Positions 1-11,880 of a stretch of DNA of 64,000 nt are shown here, piece after piece; position 1 is the first letter of the stretch, and every line of letters starts with the position of its first letter. The stretch spans positions 1,240,001-1,304,000 of the forward strand of contig CP021231.1 in the NCBI GenBank assembly GCA_003999685.1. The letters are read 5' to 3'. Made by a program: the position numbers and the translations under genes. The notes below the pieces were generated by a model. It did no database searches and had not been told where the DNA came from. It saw only the letters and a program-made list of their open reading frames with translations. Source of the stretch: Taiwanofungus camphoratus. Its lineage: Eukaryota > Basidiomycota > Agaricomycetes > Polyporales > Taiwanofungaceae.

Positions 1-2
1 GC

Positions 3-98
3 CCCTCTGAGGAGGCGATGAAGATGTGGAAAGTATGGGGACTGCCGGTCAATGTAGAACGGCGGGAGAGCATCTTTGATAAATGCGCCATACGGTAG
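3..98 (+). CDS. possible 3' end of a gene cut by the window start
   Basis: An open frame enters from the left edge and reads 31 codons to a TAG at 96-98. The composition (Glu, Met, Lys, Trp, Val and Arg mixed, no low complexity) looks protein-like, but nothing is recognisable and the stretch is short. It could equally be chance. No splice acceptor is needed because the frame is open to the first base. Confidence 0.2.
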   Translation, partial: PSEEAMKMWKVWGLPVNVERRESIFDKCAIR

Positions 99-678
99 AT
101 GATCTCCTGACGGACTGTCGTCCAAGTCTTGCTATGTGTGAATACTGACTGCTTGGGTCAACTCTTGCTTGTACGATACCTATCATGATGATACTTGCAG
201 ATAGTTTGCAGGCTATTCATTTTTTTTCAAGGTCAGGACCTATATCGACCAGGTTTGTTCTTCGATTTTTCGGACATGATGTGTTCAAGACGTGGGAAGT
301 GCTCGAATGATGCTTTTCTACCGCCAATTTATTCTGCTGGCACCAGAGATGGACTCCTTATCTGGATGCAGTAATGCTAGTAATTATATCCTGCATCCGG
401 AAAGTACGGAGACTGGCGATGCAAATAAGCGCTGTGCGAGTTTGAAATGCTGCAACAGAAAAAACTTGCCCACAGCGAACTTTCACACCGTATCATCACG
501 TTGGGTAGGAGAAGTTGTCAGACGCATTGATCTCGACCACAGTGGGTACCACGATACGGTAGCCTGATATGGACCGCAGTCCACACGACTAGTATCCTGC
601 TGCTAGTATATCTCCCAGTGCGTGAGCTAGCACCCGCTGGAGAGCCCCTCTATCGCCCAGACCTGATTGCAGACCACC
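99..678. other. intergenic, no gene seen
   Basis: Only short open frames without family features are present. The bases just before 679 should hold the F-box gene's promoter and leader. No clear TATA box was recognised. Confidence 0.5.
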
Positions 679-2595
679 ATGATGTGTCTGGACACCGTCC
701 CCCACGAAATTCTCGAGCACATCGCCTTCTTCGCCGCCACGGACAGCTTCCTCGGCCCCCCCGCGGGTGTCACCGCGCTCCTCGCAGTCAGTCGCCGAAC
801 CAATTCTGCCCTTTCGATCGCCTCGAACCCCCATCTATGGGCGCGAATCTTCGCCCACAAGTTCGACCTCGCCTCTCCCCTCCGCCGCCTGGGCTCAGAC
901 AGCACCACTGCCCTCGCACTTGCTACCGAGCTCAGGCATCGATGCATCCTCATCCGCCGCATTCGCCTCCGCTCCGACACCATAGCACCCACCTTCGAGA
1001 TCAGCCGCGGCCATGTCAGGCTCCTCAACTCGCTCCTCTGGATGGCCTACCTCATGATGCTCGAGAACGACGGCAAGAACAAGAGACAGCTGCTCGAGTA
1101 TGCTCGGATCGATGAATGGCTCAAGGAATACCTATTTCATCCATCAGGCGCCTCGCTCATCCGCTGGTCCGTCAAGCTCGATATCTGGCCTTCCGGGGAC
1201 GAGCGGAACACACTGGCATTGTGGTTGTTCTGGTTCATCCTGAAGCCAGGTGAGTCCTTATCTAATGATTCGACAGTGCAACTTCAATGAAACCGTGTTC
1301 GTAGATGACTACATGGAGGACGACGCCGTGTTCCGGGATGCAATATCCGTGCTCAAGCTGATCGCACTCGGCGCACATCAGGTATGTCAGCCATTCTGTC
1401 GCCTCTTTGTACCTAACCCGATGCCATATCTTCAGTACCGTCTCGCCTTCCCGTCATGGCGGGACTTCATCCCTCCCTATCGTCTCAAAGACGCCTCCAT
1501 CGTACCATTCTACGGCTCAGAGCTGAAGATCATACCGCCCACTCCGGCCACGCCTGCCATCCTCTCCTACCTGACCCTCGTGAACAAGCTCCCCGTGTCG
1601 TGGGATACGATCAGCTACATGAAGCCTTCCAACCCGACGGTGCCAAGCTCTGTGGTCAGTGCAGACAGCAGCGAGTGGAACGCCGAATGGGCCAGAGGGC
1701 TCCACCTTGCAGACAGATCGAAGCCGTTTAGCTCGCAGCTATCCGGTGCGTTCATTCCGGGCAGTCTGGAAGGTGTCTGGGAGGGACTCTTTACAGTGTG
1801 TCACCCCGTCTAGCCCCCTCAAGCGCAGGACAGTGTCTAACTTGCGTTCCCCATCCTTGGGTTTGTTCCCGGATCGCTTACATTTCAGTACACCGACTTC
1901 ACCGCCTACGCCGCGCTGCTCTCGGGCGCCTCGCCCACCGTCCTCGAGCGCAGCCTCGTCGCACAGCACCCCCAGCTCTGGAAGCTGCACGAGTACCATC
2001 TCTACGCCTCCGAGGAGGACGACGCTGGCGCATACGGGGCCGGCGCGGACCCCATGTCCCCCGGCAACCCGCTGCGTGGGTACATACCGAACGGCGCGCA
2101 GCTGCACGAGGGCCCGTCGGGGCTGGAGGTCAGAGAGCCCGGGCGCAAGCCGGTCGTGTACGAGAGCTGGGCGGCGGTTCGGCAGCGGGCACCCGACGAG
2201 CGTCAGCGGAGGGTCAAGGACGTGTTCGTCACCGGCGAGGTTCGTCAACCCTTGCTCACGTCATCGATCTGACCGGCCGTACGTTTCGCTCATCGTCGTT
2301 CCTCCAGGGCCACTCCGCGTGGGGCCAGTTCAACCTCGTCGGCCGCGTCCGGCCGTGCGACGGGTTCATTAGCCTCTCGAAGGAATACGTGAGTAGCGCC
2401 TCGCGTCTGCTCTGCCCTCTCCGGCTGACACGCGATGGTGGGACGCAGGTGCGCGGCGAGCGCGGGCGGTGGCTCTACCGCGCGTACATGGTGGGGAACG
2501 CGCACGGCAACCTGTCCGGGCGGTGGCGCGACACGCTGAGCCCGCCGGACGTGTTGGGGTACGAGGGGTGCTTCATGATGAGCCGGCGGAAGTGA
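679..2595 (+). CDS. F-box protein, six exons
   Basis: Predicted substrate-recognition subunit of an SCF ubiquitin ligase. Exons 679-1249, 1305-1381, 1436-1795, 1889-2239, 2308-2388 and 2449-2595 keep frame across five GT-AG introns of 54-93 bp and give 528 residues. The N terminus carries an F-box (Val-Pro-His-Glu-Ile-Leu, then a Val-Ser-Arg region and a Pro-His-Leu-Trp end) within residues 5-60, the Skp1-binding part. The remainder has no repeat I recognise. It is rich in aromatic residues and ends with conserved-looking Trp/Gly blocks (residues about 455-520), a layout common in basidiomycete F-box proteins with unknown targets. The start is the first of two adjacent ATGs after an ACCACC context. 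An in-frame TTG upstream is not used. The substrate is unknown. Confidence 0.8.
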
Positions 2596-2882
2596 GGCTT
2601 CGGTCTCTAGTGGCGGTGACACTGGTGTGGCTTCGGGGTCTGGCAGTGCTATTGTCTTTTTTTCCCTGCGTTCGAATCATACGAAACTAATGACGTCTGG
2701 AACTAATAGTGTAGAGTTGGTCCTAGGTGCTTCTTGTCAGCTCAGTTTGAATGAGGTCCCTGCATTGACAAAATGGAGTTACTAACGATATTCACATGTC
2801 CTCTAATCTGTCTGCGGAGGGTTTAGTAACTTTGGTTCATCCTCTTCGCATACTAGTGATTCCTGGTGGGTCTTTCTTGTAG

Positions 2883-3657
2883 ACCAATTTGATCTGCTGT
2901 ATCAACATCGTGGTGGGCCATCGGCGGCCGGAAGTATCGCTTCCTGAGAAACGCGAACAGATCTCAGAGGCAGCACCGACTCCAGTGGTATCTCCAGAAG
3001 TTGCATGTGCGAGCACCGGAGCCCACGTTGATTCTGGACCGACCGTGATCAGGGAAAGCGAGGTTGTCTCACCACCAAAGACTGCCAAACCGGAGATGAC
3101 CGTATGCGAAACTGTAATATGCATGTGCGAGAGGCTCACTGACTTGCTATATGATCCTCCAGGGTACGGTTATCTTTATGGCGGAAGAGCTTCTGAAAGC
3201 CATCAACATCGGCGAAACCACTTCTCACGACGTACATCACGACCTCGAGTCATTTGCTCTAGTTCTGATTTATGTTATTTATCGCCACACCATAGTAGAA
3301 CAGAACACGTCGGGCAACGACGTGACAGACCTCTGTGCCGAATTCCATGAACTTTTCGGGGGCAACAGTGCTACCGACATTCTCAAACGGCGAAAATGGA
3401 TGCAGGCTACAAACCCTCGACACTTGTTACAGTCTCAGAGTAAGGGCATGCGTTTTCTGATAAACATATGCTGGGAGGGCCTCAAAGCACAAAATCCAAT
3501 AAATAATATGTCTTTGGATGATTCACAGGAATTTGGTAAGGAGTGGAGATGTCCCTACGACTTTGCAGGAACTCAGGCTGCAAAACACCTGACCTATAAT
3601 ACCTTGATAGGGGCTTGTAATGCTGTAGAGTCGTGGATACAGTTGACTTTCTCTTAA
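2883..3657 (+). pseudogene. C-terminal fragment of a FunK1-type fungal protein kinase
   Basis: Two exons, 2883-3101 and 3163-3657, join in frame across a 61 bp GT-AG intron. The second exon holds features typical of the C lobe of FunK1 kinases (fungal-specific, expanded in mushrooms): a Gly-Thr-Val-Ile-Phe-Met-Ala activation-segment end, then His-His-Asp-Leu-Glu-Ser and a Val-Leu-Ile-Tyr-Val helix. The N lobe, the catalytic HRD-type loop and the metal-binding Asp motif are absent. The first exon has no ATG and opens right after a splice-acceptor-like TTGTAG, so it may have lost upstream exons. This is best read as a remnant or a catalytically dead fragment. A missed far-upstream 5' part is less likely because the F-box gene ends only 290 bp away. 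Confidence 0.55.
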
Positions 3658-4068
3658 TCCATACCTCTTATAACCCATACTCCCTTTACAGCAATGTGCA
3701 TAAATATGTGGAAAAGCAACTCTTGATCTTGTGTTGCCACATCAGAACCCTGAGTGTGTGACTATAATAAAATACTTTCCTGAGATAACCAGCTAATATA
3801 GATTATGGCAGAAAGCTTAGCAAGTCATGAGGTCAAAGTGATATTCAGCGTGTGGCTACTGACAACTCTTCTGCTTACCTCTTTCTCTGTATGGCTTGTG
3901 GCCAAACCTGTTCATTTGCATCTCCGAGTCTTTGCACAAATCATTGTACAGCTTTTTTCCTGACCTGAAAGGGCATTGTCAAAGAGCGTGTCAAAGCTTG
4001 GGCTTCGCTACACATGAACTTCACGCATCGCGCGGCCGCATCTCGCTTGTAACGTATTCAACTCTGTC
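3658..4068 (+). other. intergenic; presumed promoter of the NUDIX gene
   Basis: AT-rich spacer without a supported gene. The last 100 bases should contain the start region of the NUDIX transcript. Confidence 0.4.
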
Positions 4069-4995
4069 ATGGCGAGCTTGCGATCCGCACTGGGTCTTGG
4101 AACAAGACCTCAGTCGGCACCCAGACATGCTACTGCTGAGTCTAGCAGACAAGAGTCTTCATCTCGTCCCCAGGCTCCTCAACCCCAGATATTCTCTACA
4201 TTCTCCACCCCCGCGGTACCCGACAGCATGTGGTTCGCATCCGATTTCATGCTCGGTGCGGGCATGGTCGTCATCCAGCCGTCCACCGGGAAAGTCCTCC
4301 TGCTACACGACACCACGTCCGACTACTGGTTCCTCCCCAAGGGAAGGAAGGACATTGGCGAGAGCCTCGAGGACGCGGCGCTGCGCGAGGCGTACGAAGA
4401 GGTGCGTCGGACATGGCTGCTCTCGCAGTATCGCTGTTGGTGACTTGCATCGAGTCGGGGTACCGCGTGGACTTCTTGCCAGTGTTCATGCCCTCCAACG
4501 CACCCAGGGCCCCCGGCTCCGTACATCGCCGCTACAACATACCCCTTACTGAGCCGTTCTACGTGACGACTCTGACTTGGAAACCCCGTGTGCGACCGCC
4601 TGGACGAAGGTCCCGTGTAGGAGACGGTGGGGGCGAATATCTGACGTTTTGGTATGTAGGGCAGATCGCTGAAGACGCCGTGAGTTCTCTTGGCGCTCGG
4701 CTCGATCCTTACACCCTCAGTCCATCTACTGTTATTGACGTAGGTGCATGAGCCCAACACGGGCATGCCAGACGAGCAAGACTACCAAAGCCACCTTCTG
4801 GACATCCAGGAAGCCTTGGATATATTGCAGCGCAAAAACTCGGGCTTTCATCATCTGCTCGTGAGCCTTGCTTACAGCCTCTGGGATCATACAAGGAGGC
4901 GACTCGCCGAATTGCAAGCAGAGGCAGCACGCGCAGAAAGTTTGAATTCCGGTACGTCGACTGGCACCAGTACTGGCATGACTGTCAGAAGTTGA
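4069..4995 (+). CDS. NUDIX hydrolase family protein, three exons
   Basis: Predicted to hydrolyse a nucleoside diphosphate linked to another moiety; the exact substrate is unknown. Exons 4069-4401, 4455-4679 and 4744-4995 give 269 residues. Splicing out the 53 bp first intron completes the NUDIX box: Gly-Arg-Lys-Asp-Ile-Gly-Glu, then Arg-Glu-Ala-Tyr-Glu-Glu-Ser-Gly-Tyr, matching G-x5-E-x7-R-E-x2-E-E-x-G at residues about 91-113. The preceding Tyr-Trp-Phe-Leu-Pro-Lys-Gly is the usual lead-in. Residues 1-45 are Ser/Gln/Pro rich and probably disordered. The C-terminal exon is helical (Leu/Glu/Gln rich) and ends in a Ser/Thr/Gly tail. Diphosphoinositol or diadenosine polyphosphate hydrolase relatives are possible, but the sequence does not decide. 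Confidence 0.85.
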
Positions 4996-5480
4996 AATGA
5001 TGAGACGGGGGAGGATTCCACCTAATAACTACATATTCTTCGATTCTGCATTCCACGCATTCATTTTCAGCAACTTTCTTGCATCGATAGCAATTCACTT
5101 GTAGAACTTTATATATGAATGTATCACCAGTACGGTTGTGCTGGTGCGGTGCAACACCGTTCCAGAACCACCATAACGACGATAATGATCGGTGTCAGAA
5201 CGTATAACATCAGGATACAGTCGCTATGTTCTGGATATGCCATTTCATCTAAGATATCGTGCACGAGTGAGGAGTGATAGGAAAAGGAAAGTTACTAATA
5301 TGTTACAGTTCTCGTCAGCAACCAGCACTGACAAGATGAGCAGCACGTAGTCAAAACATATCATTGGGAACTAGGGACCCTGTTCAGCATCACACGAGAC
5401 AAATATCAGCACCATAGCTCGTCGTCGCGTATGCTTACCGCTATCTTCAGGCTCATTGTGATCACACCGATCGTACCTAC
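4996..5480. other. convergent intergenic spacer
   Basis: Lies between the 3' ends of the NUDIX gene (+) and the mucin-like gene (-). AT-rich with no coding signal; it should hold both 3' UTRs. Confidence 0.5.
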
Positions 5481-7290
5481 TCAGGACGGATGATGATCTG
5501 AGGGAGGCAGGATAAAGCTACTATAATGCCTGAGCGGATCTATGCTATCTGCCCGCGGTCGCCGCCGGGTAGACGCTGTGACCATAGACGCCTTGGAGGA
5601 CTGCCTCGAGTGTGGCGACGCCCCAGGCCCGGGCTCGAGAGGGAAGGGCGGAAAGTCGGAAGGATCGCGGAATGAATTCTCTGCCCGCGGATCGTCGACC
5701 GGCGTGAGCATAGGGACCATCGTGAACGCAGGAGAGGCCCGGCCGTACATGTTAGGGCCTGTGGTCTCGCTTGTCGCGCCAGCCGGGAGGAGGGACAGGG
5801 GCTCGGTCGGGGGGAGGGGCACTGCCGCGGGGACAAGAGGCGAAACGGCATACTGGCGGCGGGCGACGGACACTGGGGGGTTGCCAAGCAGCTCCGACAT
5901 GCTGTCAGTCAGATCCGTTGCTGCGGGCACAGGTATCCCGATGTAATCATTGATGCGACCCGACACGCCCAGATCCGGGGCCAAAGGGTTGCTCGACCGC
6001 ACAGAGTTCATCCACGCCCCCTCGCTCATGCCGGCGGCGAACGGGTCGGCCATGAGCCCCACGGCCGAGGGCGAGGGGCCGATGCGGTTGCCGATCCAGC
6101 TGCTGTAGCTCTCTCGGCGCCACTGCCGCCGCGGCGCGCGACGGCGGACGAGAAGCGCGACGCCGACCATGAGAAGCGCGAAGCCCAGGATGCCGCCGAC
6201 TACACCGCCAGCAATGACTGTGCGACGGTGTGCCGAGCTTCAAGCAGGCAGGTCCGTCAGTCAGGTCGTGCGTACAGGGATAGATTAAATACCTTGTCTG
6301 CCCTCGATCTGAGCTGGACGTGTTGCCTGACGTCCCGGTAGGTGAGGCTCCGCCGGCATTGAGCACGGATGATGCATACGGCCCAGCGGAGGGGGACTGC
6401 GAAGGAGACGAGGGCTGAGGGATGGTTGTGCTAGGTTCCGCAGCGTCCAAAGACGCCGAAAGAATCACGCTGGGATTGAACTCGTCCGAGCTCGAAAAAG
6501 TACTGAATATAATGCGTTTTCAATGGGGATCTGATGTAACTTGACCTATAACTAACCTTGGTAGTGTGAACTGAGATGATGTTACAACGCTCGCACTAGT
6601 GGAGAGTGGGACAGAAAGTGATTGGGAAAGTAACCCCGGCTGAGACTGCGAGTCCAAAGAGAACGCCGAGACGGATACAGAAGTAGAAGAATTGGCCGCG
6701 AAAGATGAAAAAAAGGACACTGAAGAGGAGCTCGGTGAAACAGGTAAAGCCGAGGAATTAAATCCAGTCGATGGGGATGATGTAGTGACAGTCGGAATCG
6801 CCCTGCGAGGTGTGTAAGGTCACCCTGAAATCAAACTGTGCGTGGAACCTTACGTCGAGGCAGAACTTCCCACAGTATTCACAGGTATCGAACTTGATGA
6901 AGAAACGCTACTAGACGAAGAGTCTGAGCTGCTCGTGAATTGGATGCTCGATGATGCCGTTGCACTGTGAAGAGGGACCACGTCTCCGGACGAGCTATTT
7001 GTAGAGGATGGCTGGCCGGTTACAAGGGAAATGTTGCTTGCCAGTGCAGATGGGGGCATCCCGGCAGGGGCAGTTGCACAGCTGGAGTAGTTTGGGGCAT
7101 ATGTATAAGTCGAAACGCCGGCAGCCAAGGAGTGAGGCTCTAGTGATGGTGAAGCAGAGGTAGAAAAGACCACGGATCTGGCGGCATCTGTAACATCAGC
7201 CGCGCCACATTCAAGTCTGTCCAGAGGCATCCCACGACAGAATCTCGTCGAGGCGGGGGTAAGATAGCGCTCCGAAATGCCCTGTGGTCG
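5481..7290 (-). CDS. Ser/Thr-rich single-pass membrane protein, 5' end unresolved
   Basis: A surface sensor-like or mucin-like protein. Exons read with confidence are 6854 to about 7290, 6557-6802, 6293-6502 and 5481-6237, joined by GT-AG introns of 50-55 bp in frame. The ectodomain is dominated by Ser/Thr runs with several Asn-x-Ser/Thr sites and a few cysteines near its start (Glu-Cys-Gly, Ser-Ser-Cys). One transmembrane helix follows (Val-Ile-Ala-Gly-Gly-Val-Val-Gly-Gly-Ile-Leu), stopped by a strongly basic stretch, then about 230 cytoplasmic residues rich in Pro and Ser. This plan is common in agaricomycetes and resembles Wsc/Mid2-type stress sensors, without clear homology. A signal peptide must lie upstream, perhaps near 7300-7412, but no start joined convincingly. 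Confidence 0.6.
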
Positions 7291-7412
7291 GCCAGAGCTT
7301 GTGCTGGCGAGAGCTCACCAGGAGCAGCAAATATCTGCAAAATGAAAAGATTGCTGACCGTAGAGTAGCAAAAGAATGGAAGTATCGAAGAAGGATCCAT
7401 ATGAAGTTGCAT

Positions 7413-8562
7413 CAACTGAGCCCATTATGCACGGTAACGGCAAACTGACAGATTTCGGATGATGCTTTGGTGATGCTGCATGCGGTCTCGAGCATACTGC
7501 TCTGGCGACAACCGGATCAGCAATCGGTATCATGAAGTAAGTATCACATTTGTTGACCACGGCGGGACTCAGGCATCAGGTCTCAGGTCTCGCCCAAGGT
7601 TTAATGGGTAAAGTTGTTACACGCATAGTTAATCTCACTTGAAGGCCGATCCGACAAGACGACGAGGCAAGATGGACTTCTTATGTAAGCCGATCTGGCA
7701 CACGTTGACGGTTGCACTGTGTTGCCTGATTGTCACGGTCATTCACTTGTAGAGTATCTCAAAAGAGAGATATCAACCAACTCGATAGAATACGGAGAGC
7801 AAGACTGTACGGCGATAGAAATGCTAGGATGTCTGGTTGTCGCTGGTGTTCGGGAAATATGATAATTATTCTACTGCCAGCACAATTGAGGGAAGGGCAG
7901 TCGGCGACTGTCGCATCACCCTCTGCACTCACCAAAACGTACAACAACAGCAGGGGTATTTTACTGCCTCAGGGTTGCGAGGCAAGCAGAGTATTGACTT
8001 GCCATCCGAGTTGGGAAGATGATCGCGATCTCATTGCTATTCGCTTGTCCCCAGGTAACGAAAACGTGGGCAGGAGTACCAATGTAAATCTTGAGAATAT
8101 CGGTACATACCTATCGCGATAGTCGACTCACCAGAAAATCACCAATGAGATGGCTTTGGGTCCATGCACCAGAAATTTGTTATCCAAGTCAAAACACGTT
8201 GCAAAAGGCCTCCAGCAGGTGGATATTATTCATAGAATACCGGTCGGCGTTCAAGATGGGACAGTCACCCGAGCTTTACCTTCGTGCGATTGTTATCTTT
8301 GTTGGACTGAGTTATCCGCTCGACTGAAGAGCCAGTTTGCTAGGTGAGGTCAGAAATTGCTATAGCTGAAGCATGCTACCGGTACAGCTCGAGACCAATT
8401 ATTAATACACTATCCAGCGTCCCATGAAATACCGGTGACCTTATGCATTAGCTACTAAGATACTGTTGATAGGTCGATTCATCTCTGCGGCAAGACAATC
8501 AATGACTTTGAGCGATGGATATGGTAAGGACGGCACTCACGTCAGAACACTTATGCAATTAG
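7413..8562. other. intergenic or uncertain region
   Basis: Several short + strand frames with donor- and acceptor-like sites lie between 7672 and 8347 (an ATG followed by a GTAAG donor at 7685, and a 65-codon frame ending at 8347). No phase-consistent joining was found and no family is recognised. A decayed or lineage-specific gene is possible. Confidence 0.3.
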
Positions 8563-10271
8563 TTACCGAATTCCCTTTCCATCCAACATGCTCGAGGAGC
8601 GCCTTAATTCTTTGGCCTTCCCCCAGATATCCCAGACTTTCAATTTCATCTCTTCAGGCACCGCTAGCACAATCCTTTGTCCGTTCGGGCTCAGTACACT
8701 TCCAGCGATGTTCTTCGACGCTGCGGAGACCGTAACAGCCCGTCGCAGTGATGGGTATGAGTGCACGACCACTGAGTTCGCGATAGGCGATGGTAGGGGA
8801 TCATTCGAGTAAGGAATATTTATGTCAAGGTGCCCCCGTTCAGGTGGGGGCCTTGACTTCCCGGGACCGTGAGTGCTGAGGAGTTCTTTGCAGCTCGGCG
8901 AAAAATGCAAGGATGTGATTTCCGCATCCAACTCCAAGCGGTCAGGATGCGCCGATTTCGAATGTGAAGTCTGATTTATATTCCAAGTCCGGATGGTTCC
9001 TGAGCCGTCGGGGGCGGAATCGCCACTCGCCAATAACTTGGGCTGCCATGGGCACCAAGCAAGTGCCTTGGGTCCGAGAGGGTAAGTCAGTCAACCGTAA
9101 ATCCACGAAGTGTGATTAGAGCAACTTACGTGCACCGCCCCGACGTGTTGCATTTTGCGCCGTCGCTGTATTAAGTCTCCGACATCGAGAGGAGCGTTCT
9201 GTCTGGCGTCCCATACGTATACGAGCCCACTTTCGTCTCCACTGGCCAAGAACTTGCCTTCTACATTCCAAGTCAAGCTGCAGATTTTAGCCTGGTGGCG
9301 CGTCACTTTCTTGGTCTGTTCCTTCATCTTAGAGGTTTCCTTTATTCTGGTGTCAAAATGTCGAATTGTACCACGCTGACCGCCGACAGTCAGAACCGGT
9401 CCGTTCCATTGCATCGAGGTGATTGTCTTTGTCGACCAACTGGTAGTCATCTTCTTGACGGACAAATCCCAGACCTGAATGAGCCCCTTAGTAGTGCACA
9501 AGGCGACCGCATTTGGCTGTTCCTTTCCCCCGCACTGAATGAGCCGCAGGTCACCGTGGCTTTCGCGTAATTTGCACAGCTGCCCGACATCGTCACTAGC
9601 GGACAGGTTCTTGTAGTGTACGCGATTTCCACGGCTGAAGACTACGAGGTTTTGCACAGACCAGCTTACCGGCCAAAGGCCACTTTTGGCGTCAGCATCG
9701 GCCACGGAAAAGTCGATGGTCATTTTTCCGATACGGAGATGCTTCGTGGCCGAGGTCTCGGGGGGAGGAGGCGTGGCAGGTCGCATATCTCGCAGTGACC
9801 TAGCTGAGGTGGTACGAATAAGGCTAAGACCTTCCTGTAGGGCCGAATCCGCATCAGAGTGCCGACTGGACGAAATGTCTGAGAATGACGAAAGCGAGGA
9901 GCTGGCGCTCAGCATGCGTGAGCGTCGCTGAGGCAATTCGGGCTGCGCAAAAATATCGTCGTCGTCCATTATCCGCGGAGTGCCCGGAAGACGTTCACAC
10001 TAGATGTTGGGGAGGATGTCAGCGGTGTGCAATTGCGAACGCAGATCTGGAGCTAGTTACTAACATTACGCGGCGATATATACTCTCGTCGGCGGGCGAA
10101 CATTGACAGCCTCGAGGAAAATCGAGGTCTCTTTAATTCGAACGATTCCTCGTCAAGTCCAGACAGGAGACGTTTCCTGGGCTGCTCTTGGCTGCTAATG
10201 GACATACTCCCAGAGGTACTGTTGGGATTGATGGAAATACTAAGTGGTGAGCGGAATGTTGTGAATGACAT
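8563..10271 (-). CDS. Cdc20/Cdh1 (Fizzy)-family WD40 activator of the APC/C
   Basis: Predicted coactivator that brings substrates to the anaphase-promoting complex. Exons 10065-10271, 9130-9999 and 8563-9066 keep frame over introns of 65 and 63 bp and give 526 residues. The WD40 blades match the family: a Trp-Ser-Val-Gln-Asn lead strand, a Val-Gly-Gly-Gln-Arg-Gly turn, Leu-Ala-Ser-Gly-Asp-Glu-Ser-Gly-Leu-Val-Tyr-Val-Trp-Asp, the hallmark Ala-Leu-Ala-Trp-Cys-Pro-Trp-Gln-Pro created by the second splice, Ser-Thr-His-Gly, Tyr-Pro-Ser-Leu and Ser-Pro-Asn-Gly. The protein ends in Ile-Arg, the tail that docks on APC/C TPR subunits. The N-terminal C-box is degenerate (Arg-Glu-Tyr-Ile-Ser-Pro-Arg at residues 62-68, against Asp-Arg-Phe-Ile-Pro-x-Arg). 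An alternative start at 10305 with an extra small intron is also in frame. It is divergent enough to be a meiotic or specialised paralogue. Confidence 0.8.
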
Positions 10272-10305
10272 AGACCTACCTCGGGCTAGGGGAAGTAAGT
10301 GACAT

Positions 10306-10851
10306 TATGGAACAATGGGTTCAAGGTTGAGAATTGAAGAGGGAAAGGACCTAGCGAAGGCCACAAGTTCTTAGGTAATTTCTGGCGTGTTATTTACGCG
10401 TTGTTTGGTATATACTGTACGTGTCTGTCACGCGCATTGACCAGCCACTCATGTCACCCGTTCTATTACTACGGTGCATTGCAGCCACGCGATACATGAT
10501 ACTAATTCACAAGATTTGTCTGTCTCTGCAATGGCATATTGGTCGTGATGCTTCTATCAAGTATGTGACCTTCTCTGGTCATGAGGTACTGTAAGTGAGC
10601 ATAAATTTGACCAACTGCGTGAGAAGTACAAGCCGACTATCAGTATTGCGAATATATCGTCCATGCCTGAGAACCGCAATAATAGGATTGTCTACCAGCG
10701 AACTTAGTCTTAGGATGGGCACAGGGTATCTGTAATGGGTTGAAAGAGTAAAAAGCGTGGTCAAACCGACCACAAACGCAAAGCAAAGAACATGATAAAA
10801 AAAAGTGCGGGTCAACCCATTCTCCCTACTCTTCAGATCGGTGTATCCCGC
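10306..10851. other. intergenic, no gene seen
   Basis: Spacer between the 5' end of the Cdc20-like gene and the 3' end of the GPI-type gene, both on the minus strand. No supported feature. Confidence 0.5.
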
Positions 10852-11880
10852 TCAGAACACAGAAGCCACCACCAATACCAACCCTCCCATCAAGGCGCTC
10901 AACATGCCAGTGTTGCTGCTGACCGCTCTAGGTGCGGCACCACCAATGAGTCCGTGAGACAGCGAACCAGCAGCCTGGACTGCTCCATTAAGGAAGCTAG
11001 CGCCACAGGTGCTCTGGACTGCAGAATACAAAGCGGACTGGCCCTTCATGAGTGGGCTAGCGGACAGACCAGGTCCGTATGCGATGTTCGATTCGAAGCT
11101 GATGTAGGACGTAAGGATGTTACGCGCACATGAGGTGCAGAGCTGGTTGGAGGAAAGCGAGGGCGAAAGGAACAGGAAGAGAATGTTGTTGTCACTGAAA
11201 GTCGTAGCATTCGGGAGAATCGCAATGGGAGTCTGCGTATCGTCACGGCGAGAGACTGTAGTAGAGGAAGCGTTGTTCCATAAGTACTTGGTAATGCTAG
11301 CCCATGAGCTGCTCGAGCCGGAGGACGATGCCGCTGCATTGTTGACACCTGAGGCAGAGGCGGTCGAGCTATTGGACGAGGAAGCAATGTCCATAACGCA
11401 GTACTTTCCGTCGTCGTCCTTGGTACACATGGCCTCCTGAAGCGGGATAATGGAGTAGAGGACATCGTATAGGGTCAGCACGTCCTGGTTCGAGGCCGAG
11501 GTGAGCTCATCATTGCAAGCCGAGTAGAAGTTGGCAAGCTTCGAACGAATGATGGTAGAAGAGCATGAAGTAGTATTGCTGCAAAGAGCATCTAGGGCAC
11601 TCTCTACCGTGGACGAAGTAGGGGTCGTGCTGGTATTCGCACCAGGACCGAACTGCGAGGTCGCGTTGATGAGAGGGGCCGTGCAACTCGAGAGGCTGGA
11701 ATCTTGGTTGAAGGACGTGAGGAACGAGGAACAGTTCGAACTAATCCCCGCGGGGATGAGGGAGGACTAGAATGCGGGATTCGTCAGACGAATTCCTATG
11801 ACATGAGCGTTCCCACTCACCGACGACTGCGCCAGAGCCACGGAGGCGAGAAGTGAGATTACTGCAGCTGTTTTCATCAT
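10852..11880 (-). CDS. secreted, probably GPI-anchored Ser-rich protein (DUF7729-like)
   Basis: Extracellular protein of unknown role. Exons 11821-11880 and 10852-11766 give 324 residues. Residues 1-19 form a classical signal peptide (Met-Met-Lys-Thr, then Ala/Val/Ile/Leu, ending Ala-Leu-Ala-Gln), encoded almost exactly by exon 1. The mature part has spaced cysteines, many Asn-x-Ser/Thr sites, a Ser/Ala-rich linker (residues about 145-185) and an Ile-Leu-Phe-Leu-Phe-Leu strand followed by a Cys-x2-Cys pair. The C terminus is a small-residue region followed by a hydrophobic tail ending Val-Ala-Ser-Val-Phe, as for GPI attachment. The layout matches basidiomycete surface proteins I know as DUF7729-containing; that family name is from memory. 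Confidence 0.7.

Noticed and set aside
2660-2685. tRNA-like B box GTTCGAATC
   Set aside because: The surrounding bases do not form a T stem, and no A box or acceptor stem is in range.
7672-8347. possible multi-exon gene (+)
   Set aside because: It has an ATG with a GTAAG donor and a plausible 65-codon last frame, but every join gives a stop or wrong phase, and no family is recognised.
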